Below are positions 1 to 8,246 of a stretch of DNA of 64,000 nt, piece by piece. Source of the DNA: CAZAPG01 sp964486935 (lineage in GTDB: Bacteria > Chloroflexota > Anaerolineae > 4572-78 > J111); the NCBI GenBank assembly GCA_964486935.1, contig CAZAPG010000035.1, forward strand, positions 13,807 through 77,806, read 5' to 3'. Made by a program: the position numbers and the translations under genes. Numbering within the stretch: position 1 is the first letter of the stretch; each line of letters starts with the position of its first letter. Below the pieces are notes generated by a model that was not told the DNA's origin, did not search any database, and was given only the letters and a program-made list of their open reading frames with translations.

Positions 1-1528
1 GCGCAAAGGGGGGCTGTGAGAGAATGCCCCGATAGTTGCGCCCGGCTTCGGCGGCGGCCAGCAGTTGGTCCACAAAGCGATGGCGAATGTCTGGCTCTGG
101 GCAGAGGGTGTAAAGCTCTTCAAACTGGTCAATGACCAGCAGCAAGCGGCTATCTGCCTTTTGCTGCCAATTTTTTTCAATAATTCTGGCGACAATTTCT
201 GGCAGCATGGTCTCGCCGTTGCTCAGCGCTTTGGCCAGTTTGCCCGCTTCAACCAGGCGGTCGGCCTCGCTAATTTCTGGCTGCAAAAACTCAATGAGCG
301 CGGCGGCCAGTGCCTGAAAAGGCAATTCGCCAGGGCGAAACATTGTGACCAGCCAATTAGTTGGCCCCAGGTCCGTCGGGGGCGAGGTTGACTCCTTGCG
401 CAGGCGCGGCAGCAACCCGGCCTGCACCACCGATGATTTGCCACTGCCAGAGGGTCCAAGCACGGCCACCAGCGGCTGCCGGTGTACGGCTTCAACCAGT
501 TGGGCGGCAAAGGCTTCGCGGCCAAAAAAGAAGGGGGCATCCTCTTCTTTAAAGGCAAATAGCCCCCGGTAGGGGCAGGGCGGGATGGGCGCAGAAGTTG
601 AGAACGGGGCGCGGTCTGGCGTGAGGGCAATCTCGTTAAATTGGGGGGCCGCCGCCACGGCGCTGATAAAAGTTCCGCCGGGTTCCTGTTCCATGGCGAC
701 TCCGGCAGCCAGCCACAGGGCCGTGCCTAGTTCGCCGGCTGTTTGGTAGCGCTTTTCCGGCCCTTTTTGGAGCGCCTTTAAGATGATAAGCTCTATCGGT
801 TCCGGCACATCGGCATTGAATTGGGTGGGCGGCGGCGGCGGCTCTTTGATGTGCTGGGCAATGACAGATAGCGGATTACCCTTAAAGGGCACCTCGCCGG
901 CAATCAACTCGTACAGGATGATGCCCAATGAGTAGATATCGCTGCGTTTATCGCTAAGTTCACCCTGAGCCTGCTCCGGGGCCATGTAAGCGGCTGTGCC
1001 GGCTACCACATCGGCGGCGGTCTGCTGGCTATCTAGCAGCCGGGCAATGCCAAAATCGGTCAACACGACCTGCCCGGCGGGGGTAATCATCACATTGTCT
1101 GGCTTCAAATCGTGGTGGATAATGCCCTGGGCGTGGGCGTAATCAACGGCGCTGGTTAACGCGCCAAAAATGCGGGCAATCTCAGAAAGGGTGAAGGGGC
1201 TGTTTTTACGACGCCGTTCTTCAAACTCGGCCCGCAGGGTGGGGCCGTCGATAAATTCCATCACCATATAACGCAGGTCGCCATAGGCGTCAAAATCATG
1301 CACCTGCACAATGTTGGGGTGTCGCAGCCGGGCCACGGCCACGGCTTCGCGCTCAAAGCGGCCGGCCGAACCCTTTTGGGCGGCAATATGGCTCTGCATA
1401 ATTTTAATGGCTACATGGCGGTCGAGGCCGGGCTGGTAGGCTTTGAAAACTTCGGCCATGCCGCCCTCGCCCAGCCGGGCCACAATTCGGTATTTGCCAA
1501 GGGTTTGTCCGACTAAATTATCGCTCAT
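1..1528 (-). CDS. Ser/Thr protein kinase with STAND ATPase domain (3' end cut by window edge)
   Basis: A membrane-less Hanks-type Ser/Thr kinase of the PknB family; 509 codons are visible and the reading frame runs off the window. The kinase domain covers about residues 10-275: Gly-rich loop LGEGGMAEV, catalytic Lys in VAIKIM, loop IIHHDLKPDN at 136-145, DFG at TDFGIAR and APEQ. The HRD arginine is replaced by histidine (HHD). It is followed by the CPYRGLFAF...FFGRE signature of nSTAND1 NTPases, a P-loop GPSGSGKSS and Walker B LLVIDQFEEL. Relatives usually continue into WD40 repeats, which would lie outside this window (inference). The ATG is preceded by an AGGATAGGGGG ribosome site and a good promoter, so the start is well supported. 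Role: signalling; the substrate is unknown. Confidence 0.9.
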   Translation of the reverse strand, partial: MSDNLVGQTLGKYRIVARLGEGGMAEVFKAYQPGLDRHVAIKIMQSHIAAQKGSAGRFEREAVAVARLRHPNIVQVHDFDAYGDLRYMVMEFIDGPTLRAEFEERRRKNSPFTLSEIARIFGALTSAVDYAHAQGIIHHDLKPDNVMITPAGQVVLTDFGIARLLDSQQTAADVVAGTAAYMAPEQAQGELSDKRSDIYSLGIILYELIAGEVPFKGNPLSVIAQHIKEPPPPPTQFNADVPEPIELIILKALQKGPEKRYQTAGELGTALWLAAGVAMEQEPGGTFISAVAAAPQFNEIALTPDRAPFSTSAPIPPCPYRGLFAFKEEDAPFFFGREAFAAQLVEAVHRQPLVAVLGPSGSGKSSVVQAGLLPRLRKESTSPPTDLGPTNWLVTMFRPGELPFQALAAALIEFLQPEISEADRLVEAGKLAKALSNGETMLPEIVARIIEKNWQQKADSRLLLVIDQFEELYTLCPEPDIRHRFVDQLLAAAEAGRNYRGILSQPPFA

Positions 1529-1555
1529 AACCCCCTATCCTTGTTTGCATGACAG

Positions 1556-1584
1556 ATTATATCATAGCCTCATGCAAGACTCAA
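1556..1584 (-). promoter_or_regulatory. sigma-70-like promoter of the Ser/Thr kinase
   Basis: On the minus strand TTGAGT is followed after exactly 17 bp by TATAAT. The start codon lies about 28 bases downstream of the -10 box, so the leader is short. Confidence 0.65.
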
Positions 1585-1675
1585 TCAATAGTACTGTTAC
1601 AGGCTAAAATTGGCCGCGCTCCGCCAAATCGGGTTATCAAATTTCAAGCTTTGACCAATCATCATAAGGCAATGA

Positions 1676-1708
1676 AGACCTCAAAGGTTTCAAAAACCTT
1701 TGAGGTCT
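1676..1708. repeat. perfect 15-bp palindrome, REP-like
   Basis: The arm AGACCTCAAAGGTTT at 1676-1690 and its exact reverse complement at 1694-1708 flank a 3-base loop. There is no U-tract on either side, so it is not a standard terminator. Its isolation and perfection suggest a dispersed palindromic repeat, but only one copy is seen in this window. Confidence 0.6.
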
Positions 1709-1928
1709 GGAGTAGCTGATAAGTCACCCCATTTTACCCGATTTGAGAATATGCTTCTTGAATTATGGCTGAGAGAAGTTGAGCCAAGAGCGTTTCCGCC
1801 TGGCCCTAACCCCGCACCGAAGCCAATAGAAAATGAAGATGACCTTATTTTATCACAACCTGGCTCCTGATTAGCGAAGTTTGCGGACCAAACTCCTCCG
1901 AGAATTGGGAGCGACACACACAATATAT

Positions 1929-1960
1929 AAAAAAAGAGGAACAGGGACGGCCTGTTCCTC
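1929..1960 (-). terminator. rho-independent terminator of pheST
   Basis: A 10-bp perfect stem (GAGGAACAGG / CCTGTTCCTC) with a 5-base loop is followed on the minus strand by seven U. It lies about 25 bases after the pheT stop codon. Confidence 0.9.
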
Positions 1961-1984
1961 CGTAAGTCGGTTAAGCGGCGCAAT

Positions 1985-4564
1985 CTAGCTGCGCAGCTTT
2001 GCGCCAAGCTCTCGCTCTAAACGGTTGATGATATTGCTCTGCTGCCGGGCTACCACTTTATCCGTCAGCGTCCGCTCATCGGATTGAAAGGTGAGGTTAT
2101 AGGCCAAACTCTTTTTGCCCGGTCCAAGCTGCTCGCCGCGATACACGTCAAACAGCCGGGCTTCGGTAAGCAGCGGCTGGCCGGTTTGCAGAATAAGGGT
2201 GTGGACCTGCTCGGCGGGCACGCGTTCGTCAACCACCACGGCGATATCCTGCTGCACCGGCGGGAAGCGGGGGATGCTCCGCACGGCGTAAAGAGCCGGC
2301 ATTTGGGCCAGCAGCAGGTCCAGGTCAAAATCGGCGGCAACCACGGGCCAATTTTCATCAGTTTTTATGCCATAAGCGGCCACAACATTGGGGTGCAATT
2401 GCCCCATCACACCAATATATTGATCATTTATTTTTAAACGAGCCACCCGCCCCGGATGGTAAGTAGGGTGCTTGGCCGGTTCAAAGCTGATACCCTCAAC
2501 GTGCAGCCCCGCCACCAGTGTTTCAATAACGCCCTTCAAATCAAAAAAATCAACCGGCGATGGGTCGGTTTTTAGCCAGCTGCTCTCCTCACGCGGGCCG
2601 GTCATAACAATAATCAACCGGCGTTGTTCGGCGGGTAATAGGCTGGCTTCGCCCTCCTCATCCTCGTTGAGAATATAAACATGCCCAATTTCAAACATTT
2701 GCACCCGTTCGTGATGGCGGGTGTTATCGGCTACCACTTCAAGTACGCTATTAAGAACGCTGTGCCGCATCATAGCCCGTTCAGGAGTAGAGGGGTTGGC
2801 CAGGGCTACATAATTGGGATTTTGGGCGTAATCTTTCCCTAAAACGCGGGTTTCTGCTTCCGGTGTCGTTAGCCGGTAGGTGATAACCTCCTGCAAACCG
2901 GCCTGAATCAGCAAGTCGCGGGTTTGCTCCTCCCGGTCAAGGCTGGCGTTGTTGCGCTGGGGCGGCAACTCGTCGGTTATTTCCGAGACGGGGATGCGGT
3001 CGTAGCCATATATCCGGGCAATTTCTTCGACCAAATCGGCCCGGCCCGTCGTCGTTTCAGCCGAGATATCCAGGCGATGGTCTGGCGCGGTAACGCGCAA
3101 CGATTTTAGATTTGGGATTTGGGATTTGGGATTGTCAATTTCTTCAACCTTGAACTCCAGAGCTTCCAGAATTTTTTTGATTTCCGCCAGGCTCAGTTCG
3201 ATGCCCAGCAGGCGAGTCACTTCGGCCTGGGGCAAGTCAACCGTTACTTGCTGCGGTGGGTTGGGGTAGTAGTCGAACACGTCTTCGGCGATGACGCCGC
3301 CGGCCAACTCGCACATCAATTTGGCTCCGCGCAGCGCGCCTGTCATTGCCAGGGCCGGATGCACGCCCCGGCTAAAGCGGTAGGCTGCCTCGGATTTGAT
3401 GTTGAGCGCCTGGCTGGTGCGCCGGATGTTGATAAAGTTCCAGGCGGCGGCCTCTAGCAGAATATTTTGGCTGTTCTCGCTGACTTCGCTTTCCAGGCCG
3501 CCCATAATGCCGCCAATGCTCAGGTTGCTTTGGGGGTCTGTCACCAAAATGGAGTAGTCGGGCAGTTCATGCGTTTTGTCATCAAGGGTGACAACCTTTT
3601 CGCCGGGTTGGGCCAGGCGGGTGATAATTTTGACCGGCCCGTTTGGCCCGGCGTATTCATCGGCGCGGCGGCGCAGCGCGTCCCAATCAAAGGCGTGGTT
3701 GGGCTGGCCTACTTCCAGCATCACGTAGTTGCTGATATCGACAATGTTGTTGATGGGGCGCATGCCGGCCAGCCGCAGCCGGCGCTGCATCCAGTAGGGC
3801 GAGGGTTTGACCCGGATGCCTTCGATGAGAACGGCCACAAAGCGCGGGTTGAGTTCCGGTTCGGTGGTTTCGAGGATGAGACGAGGTTTACTCCCCCTTT
3901 GGATGGGGGGGAGCGTTGTATCGGGGTAGCGCAGTTTCTGGCCGGTGAGCGCGGCCACCTCGCGGGCCACGCCCAAAATCGAAGAGCAGCGGATAATGTT
4001 TGGCGTCAGGTCGATGTCCAGCACGGCGTCGCCCCACAGGTCAACCAGGGGCGTGCCGGGCGGCGCGGCTTCGGCGTCGGTTAAAATAATGCCTTCGTGG
4101 TCGTCGCTCAGGCCCAGTTCTTTTTCAGAACAGAGCATGTGGCGGTTCATAATGCCTCGAATCTGGCGGCCTTTCAGCACCATTTTTGCGCCGGGTTCTT
4201 TGGAATGGCCATCGTACACGGTGGCCCCTTCCATAACAAAGGGGGATTTTAGCCCCAAATGGCTGATGTTGCCCTGGCCCACAAATTCAAACAGGTTGGA
4301 CGCGCCGGTGACAACGGTTTCCGGCGCGTCTGCGCCAATATCAATGGTGGCCAGCACCAGCCGGTCGGCGTTGGGGTGTTGCTCTACTTTGAGCAGGTGG
4401 GCCAGTACCAGCTTATCGCGGTCCCATTCCAGGTCTGCGCCGGGCAGACCAACATATTGAATGCTGCCGACTTCCAGCCCGGCAAGGGTGAGGCGCTCGG
4501 CCAGCTCTGTAATGGGCAGGGTGATGTCTACAAAATCTTTTAGCCAACTGATAGGTACTTTCAT
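1985..4564 (-). CDS. pheT: phenylalanine--tRNA ligase beta subunit
   Basis: The large subunit of the (alpha-beta)2 phenylalanyl-tRNA synthetase; it binds tRNA-Phe and holds the editing site. Its 859 residues are slightly longer than usual. Visible order: N-terminal MKVPISWLKDFV start, EMAP-type tRNA-binding domain (about 40-150), B3/B4 editing region, B5 domain (about 420-530), catalytic-like core, and C-terminal FDX-ACB domain (about 760-859, RFPPVQQDIAVVV). Two low-complexity insertions are visible: PPIQRGSKPR near residue 225 and NPKSQIPNLKS near residue 480, the latter encoded by a heptanucleotide repeat. It lies 93 bases downstream of pheS, in the same operon, and ends before a strong terminator. 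Confidence 0.97.
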   Translation of the reverse strand: MKVPISWLKDFVDITLPITELAERLTLAGLEVGSIQYVGLPGADLEWDRDKLVLAHLLKVEQHPNADRLVLATIDIGADAPETVVTGASNLFEFVGQGNISHLGLKSPFVMEGATVYDGHSKEPGAKMVLKGRQIRGIMNRHMLCSEKELGLSDDHEGIILTDAEAAPPGTPLVDLWGDAVLDIDLTPNIIRCSSILGVAREVAALTGQKLRYPDTTLPPIQRGSKPRLILETTEPELNPRFVAVLIEGIRVKPSPYWMQRRLRLAGMRPINNIVDISNYVMLEVGQPNHAFDWDALRRRADEYAGPNGPVKIITRLAQPGEKVVTLDDKTHELPDYSILVTDPQSNLSIGGIMGGLESEVSENSQNILLEAAAWNFINIRRTSQALNIKSEAAYRFSRGVHPALAMTGALRGAKLMCELAGGVIAEDVFDYYPNPPQQVTVDLPQAEVTRLLGIELSLAEIKKILEALEFKVEEIDNPKSQIPNLKSLRVTAPDHRLDISAETTTGRADLVEEIARIYGYDRIPVSEITDELPPQRNNASLDREEQTRDLLIQAGLQEVITYRLTTPEAETRVLGKDYAQNPNYVALANPSTPERAMMRHSVLNSVLEVVADNTRHHERVQMFEIGHVYILNEDEEGEASLLPAEQRRLIIVMTGPREESSWLKTDPSPVDFFDLKGVIETLVAGLHVEGISFEPAKHPTYHPGRVARLKINDQYIGVMGQLHPNVVAAYGIKTDENWPVVAADFDLDLLLAQMPALYAVRSIPRFPPVQQDIAVVVDERVPAEQVHTLILQTGQPLLTEARLFDVYRGEQLGPGKKSLAYNLTFQSDERTLTDKVVARQQSNIINRLERELGAKLRS
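3110..3133. repeat. heptanucleotide tandem repeat inside pheT
   Basis: Three consecutive copies of ATTTGGG plus a partial fourth. On the coding (minus) strand they read AATCCCA repeats and encode the peptide NPKSQIPNL, in frame, between the B5 strands of PheT. Seven-base units need three copies to restore frame, which is what is seen. Confidence 0.85.
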
Positions 4565-4657
4565 AGTTTTGTATTCCGGTTGTTGATGTATTTTAAGATA
4601 ATGTGTTGCGTATCAAATATTGCGGAATAAGCAACACGCACTACGGATGTATCTGTT

Positions 4658-5683
4658 TTAGAATTGCTCTAAAAAGCGCAAATCGTTAGCCCAGAAATAG
4701 CGAATATCCTCGATGCCGTGGCGCAGCATGGTGATGCGCTCTGGCCCCATGCCAAAGGCAAAGCCGCTGTACACGTTGGGGTTGTAGCCGCCGTTGCGCA
4801 GCACATTAGGGTGGACCATACCGCAGCCTAAAATTTCTAGCCAGCCGGTATATTTGCATACGCGGCAGCCCCGCCCATCGCACAGAAAACACTGCACGTC
4901 CATTTCTGCCGAAGGCTCGGTAAAGGGGAAGTGGCTGGCCCGGAAGCGCACCGGACGGCCCTGGCCGTAGAGCCGGTTGGTAAAGTTGATGAGCGTGCCT
5001 TTCAAGTCGCTCATGCGGATGCCTTTGCCCACGGCCAGCCCCTCAACCTGATGAAATTGAATTTCTGAACGGGCGGTGATCTGTTCATGGCGGTAGCACA
5101 TGCCGGGCAAAATTACCCGAATCGGCTCCGGGCAGTAGTGGCGCATCACCCTGATTTGGCCGGGCGAGGTGTGAGTCCGCAGCAGCACATCGGGATTGGT
5201 GGTGTAGAAGGTGTCCTGCATCTCTCGGGCGGGGTGGTGGGGCGGAAAGTTGAGCAGTTGAAAGTTCATCTCGTCGGTTTCAACATCGCGGCTGCGGTAT
5301 ATCTGAAAGCCCATATCGGCCCAAATCTGGTAAATACGGCGCAGAGTTTGGGTGCTGGGGTGCAGCCGCCCGCGCGAGACGGCTCGTCCCGGCAGGGTCA
5401 CGTCGATAGCGCCGGCTGCCAGGGTTTCTTCAAGCTCGGCGGCTTTGATACTGGCGGCCTTGTCTTCAAAGGCGGCTTCCAGCTCTTTTTTAAGCTCGTT
5501 GGCGCGTTTGCCAAAGGCAGGTCGCTGCTCTTGAGGTAGCTCACCTACCCGGCGGAGCATTTGGGTAATTTGGCCATTGCGGCCAATGTACTGGCGGTTC
5601 CACTCATCGAGCGCGTCGCCGGTGGTCAGTTGCTTTAACTCGGTTTGGGCCGTCTGGGCCAGCGTTTCAAGTTGCTCTAACAT
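4658..5683 (-). CDS. pheS: phenylalanine--tRNA ligase alpha subunit
   Basis: The catalytic alpha subunit of phenylalanyl-tRNA synthetase, a class II enzyme that forms Phe-AMP and charges tRNA-Phe. The 341 residues show the N-terminal coiled-coil (1-90), then the class II core: motif 2 around RTHTSPGQIRVM, FRASHFPFTEPSAEMDV, and motif 3 GFAFGMGPERITMLRHGI near the C-terminus. A small four-cysteine knuckle (CFLCDGRGCRVCKYTGW) inserts before motif 3, as in many bacterial PheS. It is the first gene of the pheST operon. The ATG is preceded by a weak AGAAAG site; the promoter lies about 65 bases upstream. Confidence 0.97.
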   Translation of the reverse strand: MLEQLETLAQTAQTELKQLTTGDALDEWNRQYIGRNGQITQMLRRVGELPQEQRPAFGKRANELKKELEAAFEDKAASIKAAELEETLAAGAIDVTLPGRAVSRGRLHPSTQTLRRIYQIWADMGFQIYRSRDVETDEMNFQLLNFPPHHPAREMQDTFYTTNPDVLLRTHTSPGQIRVMRHYCPEPIRVILPGMCYRHEQITARSEIQFHQVEGLAVGKGIRMSDLKGTLINFTNRLYGQGRPVRFRASHFPFTEPSAEMDVQCFLCDGRGCRVCKYTGWLEILGCGMVHPNVLRNGGYNPNVYSGFAFGMGPERITMLRHGIEDIRYFWANDLRFLEQF

Positions 5684-5748
5684 AGCTTTCTCCGCGTGTT
5701 TGTGTTTGGCAAGTCGGGGTGTAACCCTCTGATTGGCAAAGAAGACAT

Positions 5749-5777
5749 ATCATAGTCTATCTTACGTTGTGAGACAA
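5749..5777 (-). promoter_or_regulatory. promoter of pheST
   Basis: On the minus strand TTGTCT is followed after 17 bp by TATGAT; the predicted leader is about 60 bases. There is no room for a T-box or a long attenuator between this promoter and pheS. Confidence 0.65.
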
Positions 5778-5787
5778 AACCTTATAA

Positions 5788-5820
5788 ACAAAAAGGGCGC
5801 AGCCGATAGTGGCCGCGCCC
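5788..5820 (-). terminator. intrinsic terminator of the 58-codon membrane-protein gene
   Basis: On the minus strand GGGCGC/GCGCCC plus an inner GGC/GCC stem (one mismatch, 6-base loop) is followed by five U, a G and more U. It lies about 24 bases after the stop codon of the small gene and just upstream of the pheST promoter. Confidence 0.85.
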
Positions 5821-5843
5821 CGCTAATTTTTGCTATGCCTGCT

Positions 5844-6020
5844 TCAGTGCCCGGTTAGCGCGCGCCACGTTATCCCCCCAAAAAAGAAGCTAAAAAAGTA
5901 AAAACCAACCGCAGCAGCGGCCAAAACCGCTAACCAAACGCGGTTATTTTGTGGTTGAACCTGGGCGCTTACCCTGGCCCGGCTTCGATGGGCGATTAAT
6001 TGGCGGTATCGCTTTGGCAT
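5844..6020 (-). CDS. small single-pass membrane protein, 58 residues
   Basis: I do not recognise the family. The ORF begins MPKRYRQLIAHRSRARVS, a strongly basic N-terminus of about 28 residues, followed by one hydrophobic segment (about residues 29-50, LAVLAAAAVGFYFFSFFFG) and a short tail ending LTGH. By the positive-inside rule the basic end should be cytoplasmic. It has every mark of a real gene: promoter TTGACT-17-TAGTAT, ribosome site AAAGGA ten bases before ATG, and its own terminator. It is a monocistronic unit upstream of pheST. Function unknown. Confidence 0.75.
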   Translation of the reverse strand: MPKRYRQLIAHRSRARVSAQVQPQNNRVWLAVLAAAAVGFYFFSFFFGGITWRALTGH

Positions 6021-6053
6021 AGGAAATAACTATCCTTTTAAAGAATTGAGATT

Positions 6054-6082
6054 ATACTATCACGGAAGCGGGGGAGAGTCAA
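6054..6082 (-). promoter_or_regulatory. promoter of the 58-codon gene
   Basis: On the minus strand TTGACT is followed after 17 bp by TAGTAT. The predicted transcription start is about 25 bases before the ATG. Confidence 0.65.
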
Positions 6083-6234
6083 CCCTTTTTTGGCCTTAAA
6101 ATCACGCGGCCCGATGCTCAAGCGCCCTAATCGCGCTCACTGGCCTGATAGCAAAATATTTTCACCTTTGTTTAAAGATTCTCCTTTAAAGTCTCTTAAC
6201 AAGATGCCCACGTTGAGGGCGATGAGCTAAGACA

Positions 6235-7176
6235 ATGACCCAGCATCAATCGGCGCGAGATATCAAAAACCCTACCTGGAGCGTTAGCGACGTTCACGGG
6301 CAGTATAGTTACACCAACCCCCACGCCGATTTGTATTTGTACCTCAGCCAGTGGTCCGATATGGAATCATACCTCAATGTAGGTTATTCCAGGCCGGGGC
6401 AATATCACCTGCACACCGGCACCCATTTGCGGCTCATCAACCGGCTGGCCGACGGGCTTTTAGAACTGCACGCCGGCGGCCCCCACGCCCAAGAGAATCG
6501 CCTGCTCGATGTGGCCTCGGGGCGGGGCGGGGCGGCCATTCACGCCCGGCGGCGATACGGCCTGCGGGTGACGGGCGTCGATATTACCCCCTACAACGCG
6601 CGCCGGGCCACCCGTAACGCCCGGAACAAAAACGTTTGGCCCGACGTTAGATTTAATATGGGCGATTCTACGCGGCTGCCGCTGGCCGATGCCTCCTTTC
6701 CGCTGGTCTGGTCTATCGAGTCGCCGGCCCATTTTGCCGATAAGCCCGCCTTTCTCAAAGAGGTAAGCCGGGCGCTAAAACCGGGCGGCGCATTTACCTT
6801 TGCCGACCTGCTGGTAGTGGATGAGGTGGCCGCCGCCTCGGCAGAAAACCGGCAAATTTATCAGGAATTTTTGCGGGTGTGGGACGTCCCCTATCTGGAA
6901 ACGTTTGACAGCTACCGGCAAATTCTGGGCCGGGTTGGGCTGGAGCTACGACGCAGCGAAATTGTGACTCGCTATAATCTTGACATTCTTAACCGGGATT
7001 GCCGATTGTTTTTGTGGCTATCCAAACCCAACTGGCTTTACAATACCTACAAACAATATTTAAAGTGGCGCACCGGGGCCAACCTGGATAACGTTTACCA
7101 GCACGTTTTAGGCTCGCACCGGGCGCTACGGTTAGGTATGATTGATTACGGGCTATTTTGGGCAGTCCGCGTATAA
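6235..7176 (+). CDS. SAM-dependent methyltransferase (class I)
   Basis: A class I methyltransferase of 313 residues. Motif I is LLDVASGRGGAAIHARRRY (about 90-108), followed by GVDITP (motif post-I), an acidic DSTRLPLADASFPLVWSIES segment and ALKPGGAFTFADLL, the order seen in Methyltransf_11/25 and UbiE-like enzymes. The C-terminal half (MEEFLRVWDV-like helical part, YNLDILNRDCRLF) resembles the lid of small-molecule or sterol-type methyltransferases. The substrate cannot be read from the sequence. It stands alone: the gene before is divergent and a separate promoter precedes the next gene. Confidence 0.85.
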   Translation: MTQHQSARDIKNPTWSVSDVHGQYSYTNPHADLYLYLSQWSDMESYLNVGYSRPGQYHLHTGTHLRLINRLADGLLELHAGGPHAQENRLLDVASGRGGAAIHARRRYGLRVTGVDITPYNARRATRNARNKNVWPDVRFNMGDSTRLPLADASFPLVWSIESPAHFADKPAFLKEVSRALKPGGAFTFADLLVVDEVAAASAENRQIYQEFLRVWDVPYLETFDSYRQILGRVGLELRRSEIVTRYNLDILNRDCRLFLWLSKPNWLYNTYKQYLKWRTGANLDNVYQHVLGSHRALRLGMIDYGLFWAVRV

Positions 7177-7182
7177 ATTAAT

Positions 7183-7210
7183 TTGATAGCCGGGCTGGAG
7201 CATGTATAAT
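7183..7210 (+). promoter_or_regulatory. promoter of the sppA-led operon
   Basis: TTGATA is followed after 16 bp by a perfect TATAAT. The predicted leader to the sppA-like start is about 115 bases, with no gene in it. Confidence 0.65.
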
Positions 7211-7331
7211 ATTAGGAATAGATCGAAGTTGGACATTTCATCTCTCTAAACCCATCCCAACCAATAAATCAACCCTCAGCAAAAGCTCCATGAATAGTAA
7301 CGGTTAGTTATTTTAAGGAGGTAATACTATA

Positions 7332-8243
7332 ATGAACGAAGCCCATGGGGGAAACGCCCCACAGGTTGAAAAATCGCACTCGCGTGAGCAAACCATTGCC
7401 ATTTTCTTTTTGGTAATTGTGGCCGCGATTGTGGGCGGATATTTTTTGGCTCAAGCATTGATACCCAAACCTAAAGTGGGTATTATCAACGTTCAGGTTC
7501 CCATTGGCAGCGCCTTTGCCGAAGCCATGGCCCAGGAAGTTGAATACGCCGCCAAAGCCGATGATATCAAAGCCGTTGTGCTTATGATAAACAGCCCCGG
7601 CGGCAGCGCGGCCTCGGGCCACGATATTTACTACCAGGTTCGCAAGCTCAGAGAGTCCAAACCGGTAGTTGCCAGTATGGACGTGCTGGCCGCCAGCGCC
7701 GCCTACCAGATTGGCGTGGCCGCCAACGAAATTTATGGCAAACCGGCCTCGCTGATTGGCAATGTGGGCGTCATTATGGGTCAACCCAGCCCCGAAACCT
7801 TGAGCGAACGCTTTATCACTACCGGCCCCTTTAAAGCCACCGGCGGCAGCGCCACCGCATACCTGCAAAAATTAAACCTGCTGTACGCCGATTTTAGAGA
7901 CTCGGTGGTTGTAGAACGGTCTGCCGCGCCCAACCCGCTAAAAATGTCGCCGGAGCAGTTGGCTACCGGCGAAATCTGGATTGGTATTGAAGCCAAAGAG
8001 TATGGCCTGATTGACGAACTTGGCTCAAATCTGGATGCCATTGCTCGCGCCGCAGAGTTGGCCGGCGTGCATGATTATGAGGTTGTTAACATCCGCGACG
8101 AGTATCTTGGCTCATTGACTCCATCTCAATTTGAAATTGCCATGAAACTCTATGAAGAAGTAGAAAACCAGCCAGATTTTGAATTGAGCACAGAAGAAGT
8201 TAAATGGCCATCGTTTTACCAACTTTACATCCCTCTGGAGTAA
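7332..8243 (+). CDS. sppA: S49 family signal peptide peptidase (SppA-like)
   Basis: A membrane-anchored serine protease of the SppA/S49 family, which degrades signal peptides or other membrane-associated peptides on the outer face of the membrane. 303 residues: one N-terminal transmembrane helix (about 21-43), the INSPGGSAASG loop (87-96), catalytic Ser122 in VLAASAAYQI and the likely general base Lys168 in GPFKATG, the Ser/Lys dyad of bacterial short SppA. A perfect AAGGAGGT site precedes ATG. It overlaps nothing and the next gene follows after 3 bases, so both are probably cotranslated. It leads a long operon that ends with a peptide transporter. Confidence 0.9.
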   Translation: MNEAHGGNAPQVEKSHSREQTIAIFFLVIVAAIVGGYFLAQALIPKPKVGIINVQVPIGSAFAEAMAQEVEYAAKADDIKAVVLMINSPGGSAASGHDIYYQVRKLRESKPVVASMDVLAASAAYQIGVAANEIYGKPASLIGNVGVIMGQPSPETLSERFITTGPFKATGGSATAYLQKLNLLYADFRDSVVVERSAAPNPLKMSPEQLATGEIWIGIEAKEYGLIDELGSNLDAIARAAELAGVHDYEVVNIRDEYLGSLTPSQFEIAMKLYEEVENQPDFELSTEEVKWPSFYQLYIPLE

Positions 8244-8246
8244 TTA

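Larger units (their letters stand above)
1529..1928. other. intergenic region between kinase and pheT
   Basis: The stretch holds the kinase promoter and the palindrome at 1676-1708. Otherwise I see no conserved coding sequence. A minus-strand frame at 1690-2007 starts inside the end of pheT and crosses its terminator, so it is not a gene. Confidence 0.6.

Noticed and set aside
1690..2007. Minus-strand frame of 105 codons
   Set aside because: It begins inside the pheT end in another frame, runs through the pheST terminator and has no family resemblance or ribosome site.
3467..4084. Plus-strand open frame of 205 codons
   Set aside because: Antisense to conserved pheT domains.
5684..5787. T-box leader for pheST
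   Set aside because: The predicted leader is about 60 bases and has no T-box sequence or terminator.
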